Source of the DNA: an uncultured Pseudothermotoga sp.
GTDB lineage: Bacteria > Thermotogota > Thermotogae > Thermotogales > DSM-5069
Direction: 5' to 3'
Length of the DNA: 64,000 nt
Assembly: GCA_937995655.1 (NCBI GenBank)
Contig: CALKJI010000004.1
Coordinates: 62,001-126,000 of the forward strand
Made by a program: the position numbers and the translations under genes. Below are positions 15,529 through 32,500 of the stretch, in pieces. The notes under the pieces are model-generated. The model saw only the letters and a program-made list of their open reading frames with translations. It ran no database searches and was not told the origin of the DNA. Position 1 is the stretch's first letter, and each line of letters begins with the position of its first letter.

Positions 15529-16548
15529 TTGTACCTGAAAGAATTGACTGAACTCGATGGAGTTTCCGGTAACGAGCAACAAGTGAGGGATTTCATAAAT
15601 CAGAGAATAAAGGATAAGGTTGATGATCTAAGGGTAGATGTACTTGGCAATCTGATAGCCTATAAAAAAGGAACAAAAGGCAGAAGAAAGATCGTTTTAG
15701 CGGCACACATGGACGAAGTTGGTTTTATGGTGACAAACATCGAAGAGGATGGAACTCTGGCTTTCTCGCCTGTCGGTGGAGTTGAAACACAGGTCATGCC
15801 TGGCAAGGTTGTCCGTATAAACGGTAAAACCATAGGTGTAATTGGATACAAAGCTATTCACATACAAGATAAGGAGAGTTTACTCAAGCCCTTGTCGGTC
15901 GAACAGTTGCGCATCTACATAGGTGCAAAGTCTAAAGAAGAAGCGTCCAAACAGGTCAAAATAGGTGATTATGTTGCCTTTACAACGGCTTTTGACCAGG
16001 AAAATGGTAGGGTTACTGGAAAAGCCTTTGATGATCGTGCCGGGTGTTCGGTCTTGATGGATCTCATTGAGAAGAATGATCGGTACGAGGACGATTTGTA
16101 CTTTGCCTTCGTCGTACAAGAAGAGGTTGGACTCAGAGGGAGCGCCGTTGTGGTAGAGCAGATCCATCCAGATATAGTAATAGTTATAGAAGGGACCACA
16201 GCCGGTGACGATCCAGAGTTACCAGAATACCAGTGGGCAACTCACCTAGGCGATGGCCCAGCGGTAACCTTCATGCACAGAGGGTATGTTGTGAACAAAA
16301 AAATTTATGAAGCAATATTGAATGTCGCAGTGAAATATTCAATCCCGCATCAAGCTAAAAGAAGAACGGCAGGGGGCACTGATGCAGCAAGATTTGCAAG
16401 AACAGGTGCTGGTACCGCTGCTGGTGTTGTTTCTGTACCTTCAAGATATATTCACAGCCCGGTTTCCATGATTGATCTGAACGATTACAACAACGCAGTT
16501 CTTCTTTTACAGAAAATTCTTGAAGAAGGGGAGGCATTTGCAAGATGA
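15529..16548 (+). CDS. M42 family metallo-aminopeptidase, copy 2
   Basis: A second TET-type aminopeptidase, about 339 residues. Active-site set: LAAHMDEVGFM, GKAFDDRAGCSV, VVQEEVGLRGS, VIEGTTAGDD (a Glu replaces the Asp of copy 1 at the metal ligand, a common variation tied to substrate class), and YIHSPVSMI. The frame opens at 15508, but GAAGGAGGTG seven bases before TTG 15529 sets the start. Its first bases lie 13 bases after copy 1. The metal-ligand difference and divergent sequence suggest a different residue preference from its neighbours. It overlaps copy 3 by 4 bases (ATGA). Confidence 0.9.
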   Translation: MYLKELTELDGVSGNEQQVRDFINQRIKDKVDDLRVDVLGNLIAYKKGTKGRRKIVLAAHMDEVGFMVTNIEEDGTLAFSPVGGVETQVMPGKVVRINGKTIGVIGYKAIHIQDKESLLKPLSVEQLRIYIGAKSKEEASKQVKIGDYVAFTTAFDQENGRVTGKAFDDRAGCSVLMDLIEKNDRYEDDLYFAFVVQEEVGLRGSAVVVEQIHPDIVIVIEGTTAGDDPELPEYQWATHLGDGPAVTFMHRGYVVNKKIYEAILNVAVKYSIPHQAKRRTAGGTDAARFARTGAGTAAGVVSVPSRYIHSPVSMIDLNDYNNAVLLLQKILEEGEAFAR

Positions 16549-17549
16549 TAGATCTCATAAAGAAGTTGACAGAGGCATATGGACCGAGTGGCAGGGAGGA
16601 AGAAGTGCACAATTTAATACTACAGGAATTGGAAGACCATATAGATGGTTATAAATTTGATAATGTTGGAAATCTTCTGGTATGGAAAACAGGATCGAGT
16701 GGTAAGAAGGTACTTTTCGATGCACATGCCGATGAAATAGGACTCGTTGTGACAAACATTGATGAAAAAGGCTTTCTGAGAGTTGAAAGTGTGGGAGGGG
16801 TCCCACCCCATTCTTATGTTGGTCATAGGGTTAGATTTTCAAATGTTGTAGGTGTTATTTATGTAGAAGGAGAGACGGAAGAAGAAAGAAAGAAGAACTT
16901 CACAAATCTGAATTTGGATAACATGTTTGTTGACATTGGTGCAAAGAGTCGTGAAGAAGCAATGAAACTTACCCCGATAGGTTCTTTTGGTGTTTATGAT
17001 TCGTATTTTTATAGGAACGGTGATCTTTTAATCAGTAAATCCATGGATGATCGAATAGGTTGTGCCATCATAGTTGAAATTTTCAAAAGAATTGGAAAGC
17101 CTCACAATACAATCATAGGAACATTTACCGTACAGGAGGAAGTGGGACTTGTCGGTGCATCGGTTGCTGCCTATACGTTGGTTCCCGATGTATGTATTGC
17201 CGTTGATGTCACCGATTCATCGGATTATCCAAAGTCTTTCAAGAGACACTCGATGATGCTTGGAAAGGGTCCGGCTATCAAAATCAAAGATAGAGCTTCG
17301 ATCAGTAACAGGAATATCGTTGAAAAACTAGTTGAAACTGCTGAACAACAGAAGATCCCATATCAAATGGAAGTTCTAACATTCGGTGGTACAAATGCCG
17401 CAGTACTTCAGAAAACAAGATCTGGCATACCTTCTGCAACGGTATCGATCGCTACAAGATATGTACACTCTCCAAGCGAAACGGTCTCCTTGAACGACGT
17501 CGAGAACACCGTGGAGTTACTCATAAACTATGCGGGGAAGGGAGTGTAA
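16545..17549 (+). CDS. M42 family metallo-aminopeptidase, copy 3
   Basis: A third TET-type aminopeptidase of 334 residues with an intact site: FDAHADEIGLV, KSMDDRIGCAI, TVQEEVGLVGAS, AVDVTDSSDYP and YVHSPSETV. The structurally studied T. maritima TM1050 is, from memory, the third member of the equivalent triplet. The start ATG 16545 overlaps the previous stop. The three copies are clearly divergent along their whole length, so the triplet is old and each copy probably has its own specificity. They could form mixed complexes, but nothing in the sequence shows this. Confidence 0.9.
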   Translation: MIDLIKKLTEAYGPSGREEEVHNLILQELEDHIDGYKFDNVGNLLVWKTGSSGKKVLFDAHADEIGLVVTNIDEKGFLRVESVGGVPPHSYVGHRVRFSNVVGVIYVEGETEEERKKNFTNLNLDNMFVDIGAKSREEAMKLTPIGSFGVYDSYFYRNGDLLISKSMDDRIGCAIIVEIFKRIGKPHNTIIGTFTVQEEVGLVGASVAAYTLVPDVCIAVDVTDSSDYPKSFKRHSMMLGKGPAIKIKDRASISNRNIVEKLVETAEQQKIPYQMEVLTFGGTNAAVLQKTRSGIPSATVSIATRYVHSPSETVSLNDVENTVELLINYAGKGV

Positions 17550-17551
17550 AA

Positions 17552-18259
17552 GTGCCGAAAGGTCAAATTAAGTTGACCGAAATTCAGGCTCGGGTGCTTG
17601 CAATATTGATCATTGTCTTGAGTATTGGTTTTGTGAGCTTCACACTTGCCACATTTTTAATCCTGAAGAGTCGCTCAAATGTCAAGGTAGAGATAGTGGA
17701 ACTGCCCCCACCAAGAATCGAAGTTCCAACTAAGGAGAGTACACCATCTCAATCTATCACAGAGTACGTGAGTCCCCCCTTTTACAGAATCGAGGACTTC
17801 GATTACAAAAAGCTTATCGCACAAGCCATCGAAGTGGTTGAGAAAGGCGTAAAACTATCGGTTTATATTCTGCAGGCAGAAGATGCCCTCAAAGCTATCA
17901 GAGGTTCTAATCTACCTTTCTTGATTTGTCAACATTCGAAGGACACTTATACAGTTGGGATCGTTGGTGATTATATTTTTCAGAATTTGACGCCCGTGCG
18001 TACTCTGTACGGAGTGCTTGTACTATCGGTTGTAAACAAAGAAACTGCTATGGAGCGAGTATTAGCTTTCAGAAGCGCTGGCTATCCATCTTATTTGATG
18101 CATTTCATACGCGATGGACGCGATTGGTACTCTCTCGTAATCGGAGCTTTCAGTGATGTAAATAGCGCAGAAGAATTCAACAAGAAATTGAACTGGACGG
18201 AGGTGATGAAAATAGCTGGCACTCAGCGTCCAGGGTATGTGGGGAGAATAACGCCTTGA
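17552..18259 (+). CDS. Membrane-anchored protein with C-terminal SPOR-like domain
   Basis: The 235 residues comprise a short cytoplasmic start, one transmembrane helix (about 15-39), a Pro-rich linker (about 48-75), a middle region, and a C-terminal domain of about 75 residues reading GVLVLSVVNKETAMERVLAF and then WYSLVIGAFSDVNSAEEFNKKL. The two beta-alpha-beta units with YSLVIGAF fit a SPOR domain, which binds denuded peptidoglycan at division sites. Following minC in the same run is consistent with a division role. Start GTG 17552 lies two bases after the preceding stop. The SPOR call is by pattern only. Confidence 0.65.
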   Translation: MPKGQIKLTEIQARVLAILIIVLSIGFVSFTLATFLILKSRSNVKVEIVELPPPRIEVPTKESTPSQSITEYVSPPFYRIEDFDYKKLIAQAIEVVEKGVKLSVYILQAEDALKAIRGSNLPFLICQHSKDTYTVGIVGDYIFQNLTPVRTLYGVLVLSVVNKETAMERVLAFRSAGYPSYLMHFIRDGRDWYSLVIGAFSDVNSAEEFNKKLNWTEVMKIAGTQRPGYVGRITP

Positions 18260-18804
18260 GATTTACTGTGAGCGAGAAAAGGTTGATTTTTATTACCTTT
18301 GTAGGTTTAATAATTCTTTTAGGCTTTGCACTTGAAAAGGGTTACGATAAGCAAAGTGCAATCGTCGATCGAGTAGATCAAAGAAAGATAATTGAGTTTC
18401 CAATTGACATTAACTCGGCTTCCTATGAAGACTTGCTACAAATACCTGGAATTGGTCCTGCAAAGGCAAAGGCTATAATCCAGTTCAGGGAGCAAAACGG
18501 TCCTTTTAGAACGATTGATGATTTGGTGAAGGTCTCTGGAATTGGTAAGGTAACTGCTCAGAGGATATCGAGTTTTGTGAAACTCGAAGGTTTTCCTCAA
18601 GTGGTTGGTGTTAAAAAAATAAACATCAACAGTTCTGGTTTAGAGGAACTTTTAGAACTTCCTGGTATAGGAGAAGTCAAAGCTACTGAGATAATAAAGT
18701 TCAGAGAACAGAAGGGACCTTTTAGAAAACCCGAAGATCTTCTCCAAGTACCTGGGATTGGTCCTAAGACATTAGAGAAAATAAAAGATATGATTGTATT
18801 TTGA
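18256..18804 (+). CDS. ComEA-like protein with tandem helix-hairpin-helix domains
   Basis: A DNA-binding protein of 182 residues: one N-terminal transmembrane helix (about 10-27), then two ComEA-type modules, INSASYEDLLQIPGIGPAKA followed by REQNGPFRTIDDL (about 55-110), and ININSSGLEELLELPGIGEV followed by REQKGPFRKPEDL (about 122-182). Each module has two helix-hairpin-helix motifs with the PGIG hairpin. ComEA proteins bind incoming double-stranded DNA outside the inner membrane during natural transformation. A doubled ComEA module is longer than the usual single one. Start is TTG 18256, overlapping the previous stop. No comEC is adjacent. Confidence 0.85.
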   Translation: MRFTVSEKRLIFITFVGLIILLGFALEKGYDKQSAIVDRVDQRKIIEFPIDINSASYEDLLQIPGIGPAKAKAIIQFREQNGPFRTIDDLVKVSGIGKVTAQRISSFVKLEGFPQVVGVKKININSSGLEELLELPGIGEVKATEIIKFREQKGPFRKPEDLLQVPGIGPKTLEKIKDMIVF

Positions 18805-18816
18805 GGAGGTGCTTGT

Positions 18817-19293
18817 GTGAAAAACACAACTGTGCTTTTGGCAATTTTGGTCCTTGTGATGATGTTGTTTTTGCTGTACGGCGCCACGCAACAAAACTCA
18901 AAGATAGTTTTCATCGATGTAAACAGAGTTTCCCAGGAATATCCCAAGATGGTTGAACTCAACGAGCGTTACAAAGCAGATTTCCAGTATTATCAAGGCA
19001 AGTTGAACGAACTGATGAAAGAGTATGAAACTTTACAAAAATCAGGAGCAAGTCAGGCAGAACTAGAGAAGAAGCAATCAGAGATTCTTGCTAGAAAACA
19101 GCAATATGAACAGTTGTTACAAAATGAATATCAGTCAAGGATGCAACAAGTACTCGCTGAGATTGAAAAGAAGATAGATACCTTCGCAAAGATGATGGGC
19201 TATGATTATATACTGAGCAAACAATCGATCGTCTATGGTGACGATGCCTACGATATTACCGATCAGTTGATAAAGTACTTAAAGGCACAATGA
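18817..19293 (+). CDS. OmpH/Skp family periplasmic chaperone
   Basis: The 158 residues have an N-terminal signal or anchor helix (about 5-22), then IVFIDVNRVSQEYPKM, the Skp/OmpH opening strand, a long charged coiled coil (about 45-130) forming the tentacle-like arms, and a final strand, YDYILSKQSIVYG, that completes the small body domain. Skp captures unfolded outer-membrane proteins in the periplasm. In Thermotogae the 'toga' is an outer membrane rich in beta-barrels and coiled-coil anchors, so this fits. Start GTG 18817, with GGAGG upstream; it overlaps the LptB-like gene by 4 bases. Confidence 0.85.
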   Translation: MKNTTVLLAILVLVMMLFLLYGATQQNSKIVFIDVNRVSQEYPKMVELNERYKADFQYYQGKLNELMKEYETLQKSGASQAELEKKQSEILARKQQYEQLLQNEYQSRMQQVLAEIEKKIDTFAKMMGYDYILSKQSIVYGDDAYDITDQLIKYLKAQ

Positions 19294-19996
19294 ATAAAAT
19301 TGAATGCCATGGATTAGTGAAAAAATTCGGAAGAAAGATCGTCGTTGACCACGTGGATCTCTTTGTTGAACAAGGGGAAGTTGTGGGTCTTTTAGGACCA
19401 AACGGCGCTGGTAAAACGACTATCTTCAACATGGTATTGGGGGTTGTTGTCCCTACCAGTGGTAAGATAGTGTTTTCTGGGACAGACATTACAAGGATTC
19501 CGATCAGCCACAGAGCGAGGTTTGGTATAACGTATCTCCAGCAAGAGACATCGGTCTTTGGTGGTGTAAAGGTTTTCGAGAATATAGAACTGGTTCTTAG
19601 ATTTTACGAAAGTGATAAGGAAAAAAGAAAACAGAGAGTAGAAGAGCTGCTGAAGGAATTTGGTATATGGGAATTGAGAAATCAATACGCGAATGATCTG
19701 TCAGGAGGAGAAAAAAGAAGATTAGAACTGGCGAGGATGATGGCTCTAAACCCATCTTTTTTGTTGCTTGATGAACCCTTTGTTGGTATAGATCCCAAGA
19801 CGGTCAAAGATATACAACAGATGATTCGTTCTCTCAAAGAGAGAAATATAGGAATAATAGTGACCGATCATACCGTTGACGCTTTAGCAGAGGTTGTCGA
19901 TCGCCTCTATATCATTCATAAGGGAAAAATAATAGCCCAGGGAGAGCCTCGCGAGGTTCTGGAAAACACAACGGTCAAGGAGGTTTACTTAGGCAC

Positions 19997-20000
<4 letters not shown>
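19290..20000 (+). CDS. lptB: LptB-like ABC transporter ATPase
   Basis: A 236-residue ATPase with Walker A GPNGAGKTT (about 35-43), the Q-loop at TYLQQETSVF, signature NDLSGGEKRRLE (about 139-150), Walker B FLLLDEPFVGID and switch His in VTDHTVD. The pattern and close resemblance to LptB point to the engine of the lipopolysaccharide export bridge; branched-chain amino acid LivG-type ATPases are the main alternative. Thermotogae lack classical LPS, so the cargo is uncertain. Neighbouring Skp strengthens an outer-envelope role. The membrane partners LptF/G are not in the window. It overlaps the next gene by 4 bases. Confidence 0.8.
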
Positions 20001-21927
<1,927 letters not shown>

Positions 21928-21946
21928 GGCCTGGCTCTTTCACCTT

Positions 21947-23503
21947 TCAAAACTCCGGGTAACCAGTTATTTCTTGCATCTGTTTATATAGAGGTTTAAG
22001 GTTTACATAAATTTTCTTGTAGACTTTTTCATAAAGTTGTAAATAGAGATCTTCATATTCTTTTTGTGGTTCGAATTTCTTGGAGTATCTAACCATGTTT
22101 TTCACGGCCTCATCAAAAGTTTTATAATATTTCAGTCCCACGAAGCCAACTATCGCAGCACCTAGTCCCGAAGCTTCATAAATCTCTCCTCTGAAGACTT
22201 CCCGGTTAAGTACATTTGAAAGTATTTGACAGACAAAGTCAGATCTTGAACCGCCACCTGCTACCATTATTCTTTCGATGGGTACTCTCGAAACTTTCTC
22301 TATTTTTTCAGCGGCATCGCGTAACGCATATGATAGCCCTTCTATTATCGCTCTGTACAAATAAGCCCTACTGTGAACATCACCAAAACCTATAATTGCA
22401 CCCCTCGCCTCTGGCATTTTCAATGCTGCTCCCCAATAAGGCTGAAGTATTAAACCCATAGAGCCAGGATTGGTATTTTTGAGCAGTTCATCAAAGATTA
22501 CTTCCGTGGGAACACCCTTTTGTTCAGCGAGCTGAGCTTCGTAATTGCCAAATTCCTTCTTAAACCAGTTGACCATCCAAAAACCCCTAAAGATTTCAAC
22601 CTCTGGATTGAAATATCCTGGTATTACGGCAGGGTATGACGGCATGAATTTGATCGGTTCAAGATACCTCTGTGAAGTTATCTGCAAAGTAGTTGTTGTG
22701 CCAAGGCTTGCGCAAGCTGAAGATTCTGTCAAACACCCTGTCGCAAGAGTTTCACAACCCTTGTCTGAGCCAGCGGCAATCACAAGGACTCTTGATGATA
22801 AGCCTGTCAATTGCTGGGCATATTTGGTGAGTTCACCTATCACTGTTGCAGAACTGACAAGTTGAGGAAGTTTTTCTTTCTCCACTTGAAATAGGTATGG
22901 TTGATAATCTACTTTAGGATCTGCCCAATTTTGTTTTTTGTAATTGAAGGGTATGTGCCCTATCTGGTTTGCGATAGAATCTACGAATCGTCCAGTTAAC
23001 AAATAGTTGAACCATCCAGAGAGTAAAAGGAACTTGTGAGTCTTTTTCCACAGTTGTGGTTCGTTCTGTCTTATCCAGTTTGCTTTACATTTTTTCGCTG
23101 AAATAAAGGCAGCTTTATCCATTCCGATGATCTTGAAACCTATCCTATAGTGCAATGGTAAATGACAATCGTATTCAGCCATCCTCTGATCAAGCCATAG
23201 TATTGCTGGTTTTAGTGGTTTACCATTCTGATCGAGAATCACACACGTATCTCTCTGAGTTGTTACAATGATTGCTTTAACCATTTGCCATTTCTCAGAA
23301 TTTCTCTGTCTTAAAATGGAACAAGACTTTGCCAAGGCTTGTTCGTATACAGATAGATCTTGTTCCGCCCATCCAGGTTTTGGTGAAAGATAGGCTTGTG
23401 GGTATTCTTCCTTGTGTAAATCGATCAATCTACCTAATGGGTCAAAAAGAAGTGCTCTCAAACTTTGTGTGCCACAGTCGATTGAGAGAACCAGATCCTC
23501 CAT
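21947..23503 (-). CDS. FGGY family carbohydrate kinase
   Basis: A 518-residue sugar kinase. The N-terminal phosphate motif is LSIDCGTQSLRALLFD and the second domain has IAAGSDKGCETLATGC and MVAGGGSRSDFVCQILSNVL, the FGGY signature and adenosine region. The family phosphorylates xylulose, ribulose, gluconate, glycerol, erythritol and others; this one is closest in feel to xylulose/ribulose kinases but lacks a convincing specificity pattern, for instance the WLDQR motif is kept but the rest of the pocket is divergent. No transporter, isomerase or regulator stands next to it, so context does not help. It appears to be transcribed alone from the 23504-23617 interval. Confidence 0.85.
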   Translation of the reverse strand: MEDLVLSIDCGTQSLRALLFDPLGRLIDLHKEEYPQAYLSPKPGWAEQDLSVYEQALAKSCSILRQRNSEKWQMVKAIIVTTQRDTCVILDQNGKPLKPAILWLDQRMAEYDCHLPLHYRIGFKIIGMDKAAFISAKKCKANWIRQNEPQLWKKTHKFLLLSGWFNYLLTGRFVDSIANQIGHIPFNYKKQNWADPKVDYQPYLFQVEKEKLPQLVSSATVIGELTKYAQQLTGLSSRVLVIAAGSDKGCETLATGCLTESSACASLGTTTTLQITSQRYLEPIKFMPSYPAVIPGYFNPEVEIFRGFWMVNWFKKEFGNYEAQLAEQKGVPTEVIFDELLKNTNPGSMGLILQPYWGAALKMPEARGAIIGFGDVHSRAYLYRAIIEGLSYALRDAAEKIEKVSRVPIERIMVAGGGSRSDFVCQILSNVLNREVFRGEIYEASGLGAAIVGFVGLKYYKTFDEAVKNMVRYSKKFEPQKEYEDLYLQLYEKVYKKIYVNLKPLYKQMQEITGYPEF

Positions 23504-23617
23504 CTTTGATCACCCCGTATTAATCTACGATCTTTATCACATTTATGATTTTACTCTGTTTGTTCAAAATGTTGAAAGACTGTGTACGATCATGAAATTT
23601 TGATAAAAGTGTGCTGA

Positions 23618-24283
23618 AGTAAGTTATCTTCACCGACTAATTCTGAGGGGGGACCGTTCTCAACACCACTTAATAAAACTAGAGTATTGATCTCCATTAT
23701 GGGTGAGGAATGGGCTCATTTTACAGTATATGCCTTTGATTGTAATGGAAAAAAGCTTTGGCAAAATGCCTACGATAGCGAGTAATATTCAACTTTAACT
23801 ATCGATCTTAGTAAGTTCATCAAAGTTCACGATGATAACTGGGGTCTCCTTTTGATTGATTCAAATTCATTATTACACCTCACAGTTTTATATGAAGATG
23901 TGGAATATGGACTACTATGTAAAGACCACATTTTCGAACCAGTTTGGTTTTTTGAAGACACCAAATATTACTGGTACGCGGCAGGTTATGTCAACAAAGG
24001 AAACTCCGAAACAGGACTCGTATTGATAAATCCTAACAACAAAGAAATGAATGGTCCTTTCTGGATATGTGACTCAAAGGGTCGGACCGTTAAAAACCTT
24101 TCGGGTACGATAAAACCTTACTCGGCTGTATTCTTTAAATTGGCAGAGTTCATCAGAAATGACGTAGGTTTTGTCGACATCCAGACCGATCTACCTATAG
24201 TAGTTGCTGTTGAATATTATGAAAAAGGTGGACTATGGCTTGTTGATAAGGTTGTTTCATGCTATAAAACTACTGAATGGTAA
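23618..24283 (+). pseudogene. Remnant of a two-repeat beta-domain protein, interrupted by an in-frame stop
   Basis: The longest clean stretch is 23852-24283 (143 residues), but the same frame reads on upstream through a single TAA at 23783-23785 back to a stop at 23615. The joined translation has two copies of one beta-rich unit: the first includes VLISIMGEEWAHFTVYAF and LLIDSNSLLHLTVLYED; the second includes TGLVLINPNNKEMNG and VDIQTDLPIVVAVEYYE. The equal layout (opening strand, middle, then xDxxxxLxxxVxYxE ending) shows an internal duplication. No start codon with a ribosome site and no signal peptide are found. I do not recognise the domain. It looks like the decayed 3' part of an extracellular protein gene. 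Confidence 0.6.
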
Positions 24284-24355
24284 GAGTAGACGGAAATTGA
24301 AACCTGCGATTGTGTGTGCAAATTTAAAATATCATTGTGGAGAATCTTTGAAACT

Positions 24356-29456
<5,101 letters not shown>

Positions 29457-29526
29457 TTACACTGCCCCCTTCACAACATCTCTGATCAGACCACCAAGAA
29501 CCACAAGTGGTATTTTTTCGATCTTG

Positions 29527-32500
29527 CTAAATCTTACCTAGATTTTCGTCTTTTCTTACATGACCTCTTGTAAAGATTTCTGCAAGTGCAGGTACAACAA
29601 AGAGCGTGAACAATGTGGTTATAGTCAAACCAAAGGTAATGACCCAAGCTATTGGTGATTCAAGTTCTGAGCCTTCATTTTTGCTTAAGGCAACCGGCAA
29701 CAAAGCGATTACTGTTGTTAGGGTTGTCATGAGTATGGGTCTCAATCTGAGTGAGGCGGATTCGATCACCACCCGGCGAAGAGTTTCTTCTTTGCCCAAT
29801 CTTTGTTGAATGAAAGTTATCATGACTATAGCGTTGTTCACAACAACCCCCACGAGTGTCAACATACCGACCAAAACAGGTAGATTCAAAACGTACCCAA
29901 AGATCATCATGACCAAAGCCAGTGCCACTACAGCTACAGGAACGGTTGTAAAGATTATGAACGGTGTTGTGAATGATTCAAATTGGGCACTCAAAAGCAT
30001 GTAAACAAGTAATGCAGCTACAATTATAATTGTCTTGAATTCTTTTAGTAAGAGATCCAGCGATGTCTTCTGCCCGCTAAGAGAATAGTTCACGCCATCT
30101 ATCTTTGATTCATTAATCGCTTTCTGTACAAGGTTTGTCAGTTGTGAAACTGTGTATGGCGACTTCACAATGTCTACATAAACAACTCTCTGGCCGTTTT
30201 TGTGTGCAATCGATCCGAGAGTGGTTTTCTTTCCGATATGACTCAATACATCCAATGGTAGTTCCTGCCCTCTCACATTCTTGAAAAGGATCTGTTGAAT
30301 ATCATCCACTTGCTGGATTTTGCCAGTTTTAATATAGACGGGCAATATACCATAATTTGTACTCAAAGTGCCAAATTGTTTTCCAATCGTGTAGTACTGA
30401 AGATCCATAAATAACTGCGCAGGTATCAAGCCAGAAAAGATCGTTTTGGATCTATCTATATGGACAAAAAATGTTTCAACGGTTGCCTCGCCTCTGATAG
30501 AAACCTCACCGACCTTCTCCCCTCTGAGTTTTTCTCTCAAATCTAATGCTGCATTCATCAGTTTATCTATGTCTTTACCAGTCAGTTCAACCGTCAAGGG
30601 GTATCCAAAGACCTCTGAAAGAAAATCAGCCTGACCTATTTGAATCTCCGCTCCTTCTATTTTCAAAGAAGAGATTTCTTTCAACAATTTTTCCTTGTTT
30701 TTTACATATTCTCTTCGCTTGCCCATGAACCAAATCTCAATCGTAGCTTTATCTTCCCGAGCACCACCTATTATTTGCGAAAGCTCACTGGTGATACCCA
30801 CATCAGAGTACACAGTCTGTATCTTGTATTCACTCTTTTTGCTTAGAATGAAATCTTCAATTTGTTTTGCAATCTGTGATGTCTTCTCATATCCTGCTTG
30901 ATTCTCGGCCTTCAGATTTATCGTCAATGTGTTGGATGCGAAATTTGGAATGAAACTCCTTGGCCTGGTCAATACATAATAGATGGAAAAAACTACAGCA
31001 AGTGCTGTTAGTGCGAAAAGCACCCATTTCTTCTCCAAGGCTTTGTTCAAAGTTATTTTATAGTGCTCCTTTAATCTCTCAAAGCTTTGTATTTTCCTAC
31101 TCTCTATCCATCTTGAACCTGCAGGAACGAGTATGCCTGCGACAATGAGAGAAGCCCCGAGAGATAGTGAGAGTGTCGCCGCAAAGTATTTAAACATGGT
31201 TGCGGCAAAGCTTTCGGTAAAGAGCAATGGAACAAAGACTATAATCGTTGTTGCTGTGGAAGCGAAGATGGCTCCAAAGACTTCCTTGGTACCATTTGCT
31301 GCCGCTTCATCGTATACCAGACCATCTGATTTATACCTGTATATATTTTCAAAAACAACGATTGCATTATCTACCAACATTCCTACGGCCATTGTCAATC
31401 CGCCGAGGGTTAAAAGATCGATATTTATTTTGAATAAATACATCAAGACGATGGCAAATATGAGCGAAATAGGTATACTCAATGAGACAATGATCATACC
31501 CTTTATGTCTAATACAAATATCATTACAACTATTGCAGCTCCGATCAGCCCGAGTATGAGATTTTTCAACAGGTTATTGATGGCTCTTTCAGTGTACAGG
31601 GATTGATCTATCAATGTAGAATATGGTACTTTTAAATGATTGAGGATTGCTTTCACCTCTTTGACGGTGTTCACAGTATTTGCGCCAGCCCTTTTTCTAA
31701 CGGAAATTACGTTCGACTGCTCTCCATTAACTCTCACCAATCCTTTAACTTGTTCATCGACGATTTGTACATCTGCAATTTGCCAGAGTCTCACTGGGAC
31801 AAGAATCTTTGGCATCTGCCCACTCATAGCCATTTGATAAGAAAGACCGCGGAAACCGACTATTGTATTTTTTAGATCATCAACATCTTTGAACCTTCCA
31901 TCTACAGTAATCGCATAGACACTTCCCTTTTCATCCTTAAGCTGTCCCATTGGATATACAACATTTCCGGCCAAGAAAGTATCCAACAAGTTCAGATCCA
32001 ACCCAAGATTTCTTGCCTTTTCTTGGTCTATGTTCACCATTACAACCTTCCCTGGCTTTCCCAAGATTTCCACTGCCGACACATCTGGCAAACGCTTTAT
32101 TCTGTCAATGAAGGAGTCGGGGTCTTGAGTTGTGGTAAAGACGAAAACTGGAACGATCGACGGATCGAATTCAACAACCCTTGGCTTGACCTGTTCAGGC
32201 AAATTTGCTTGCGCTATGTTGAGGTATCTTTCAAGCCTTGAGGAGGCGCTTAGAACATCTACGCCCCATTCGTATTCTACAAGGATCAAACAGAGGCCAG
32301 GTTGAGAAACAGAGGTGAAGTTCTTCACACCAGGTACGGTTGCTATGACTTTTTCAATTGGTTCTGTCACAAGTTGTTCTATCTCTTGAGGGCCCATACC
32401 CATGCATGTTGCAAAAATTGCTGCGTATGGATATTCAAGTTGAGGTAAAAGCTCTATATGTAACTTTCTTAATGCAACAACTCCGATCACCAGAATAGCA

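Noticed and set aside
14502-17549. Endoglucanase (cellulase M) activity for the three M42 proteins
   Set aside because: This is an old family label; all three have complete aminopeptidase metal sites and no glycosidase motifs.
23852-24283. A complete 143-residue hypothetical gene
   Set aside because: The coding signal continues upstream of this start through an in-frame stop, and no ribosome site precedes the TTG, so a pseudogene is the better description.
29465-29520. ACCAC-TT-GTGGT hairpin between the galactanase and RND genes as a terminator
   Set aside because: The stem is only 5 bp and no T-run follows on either strand.
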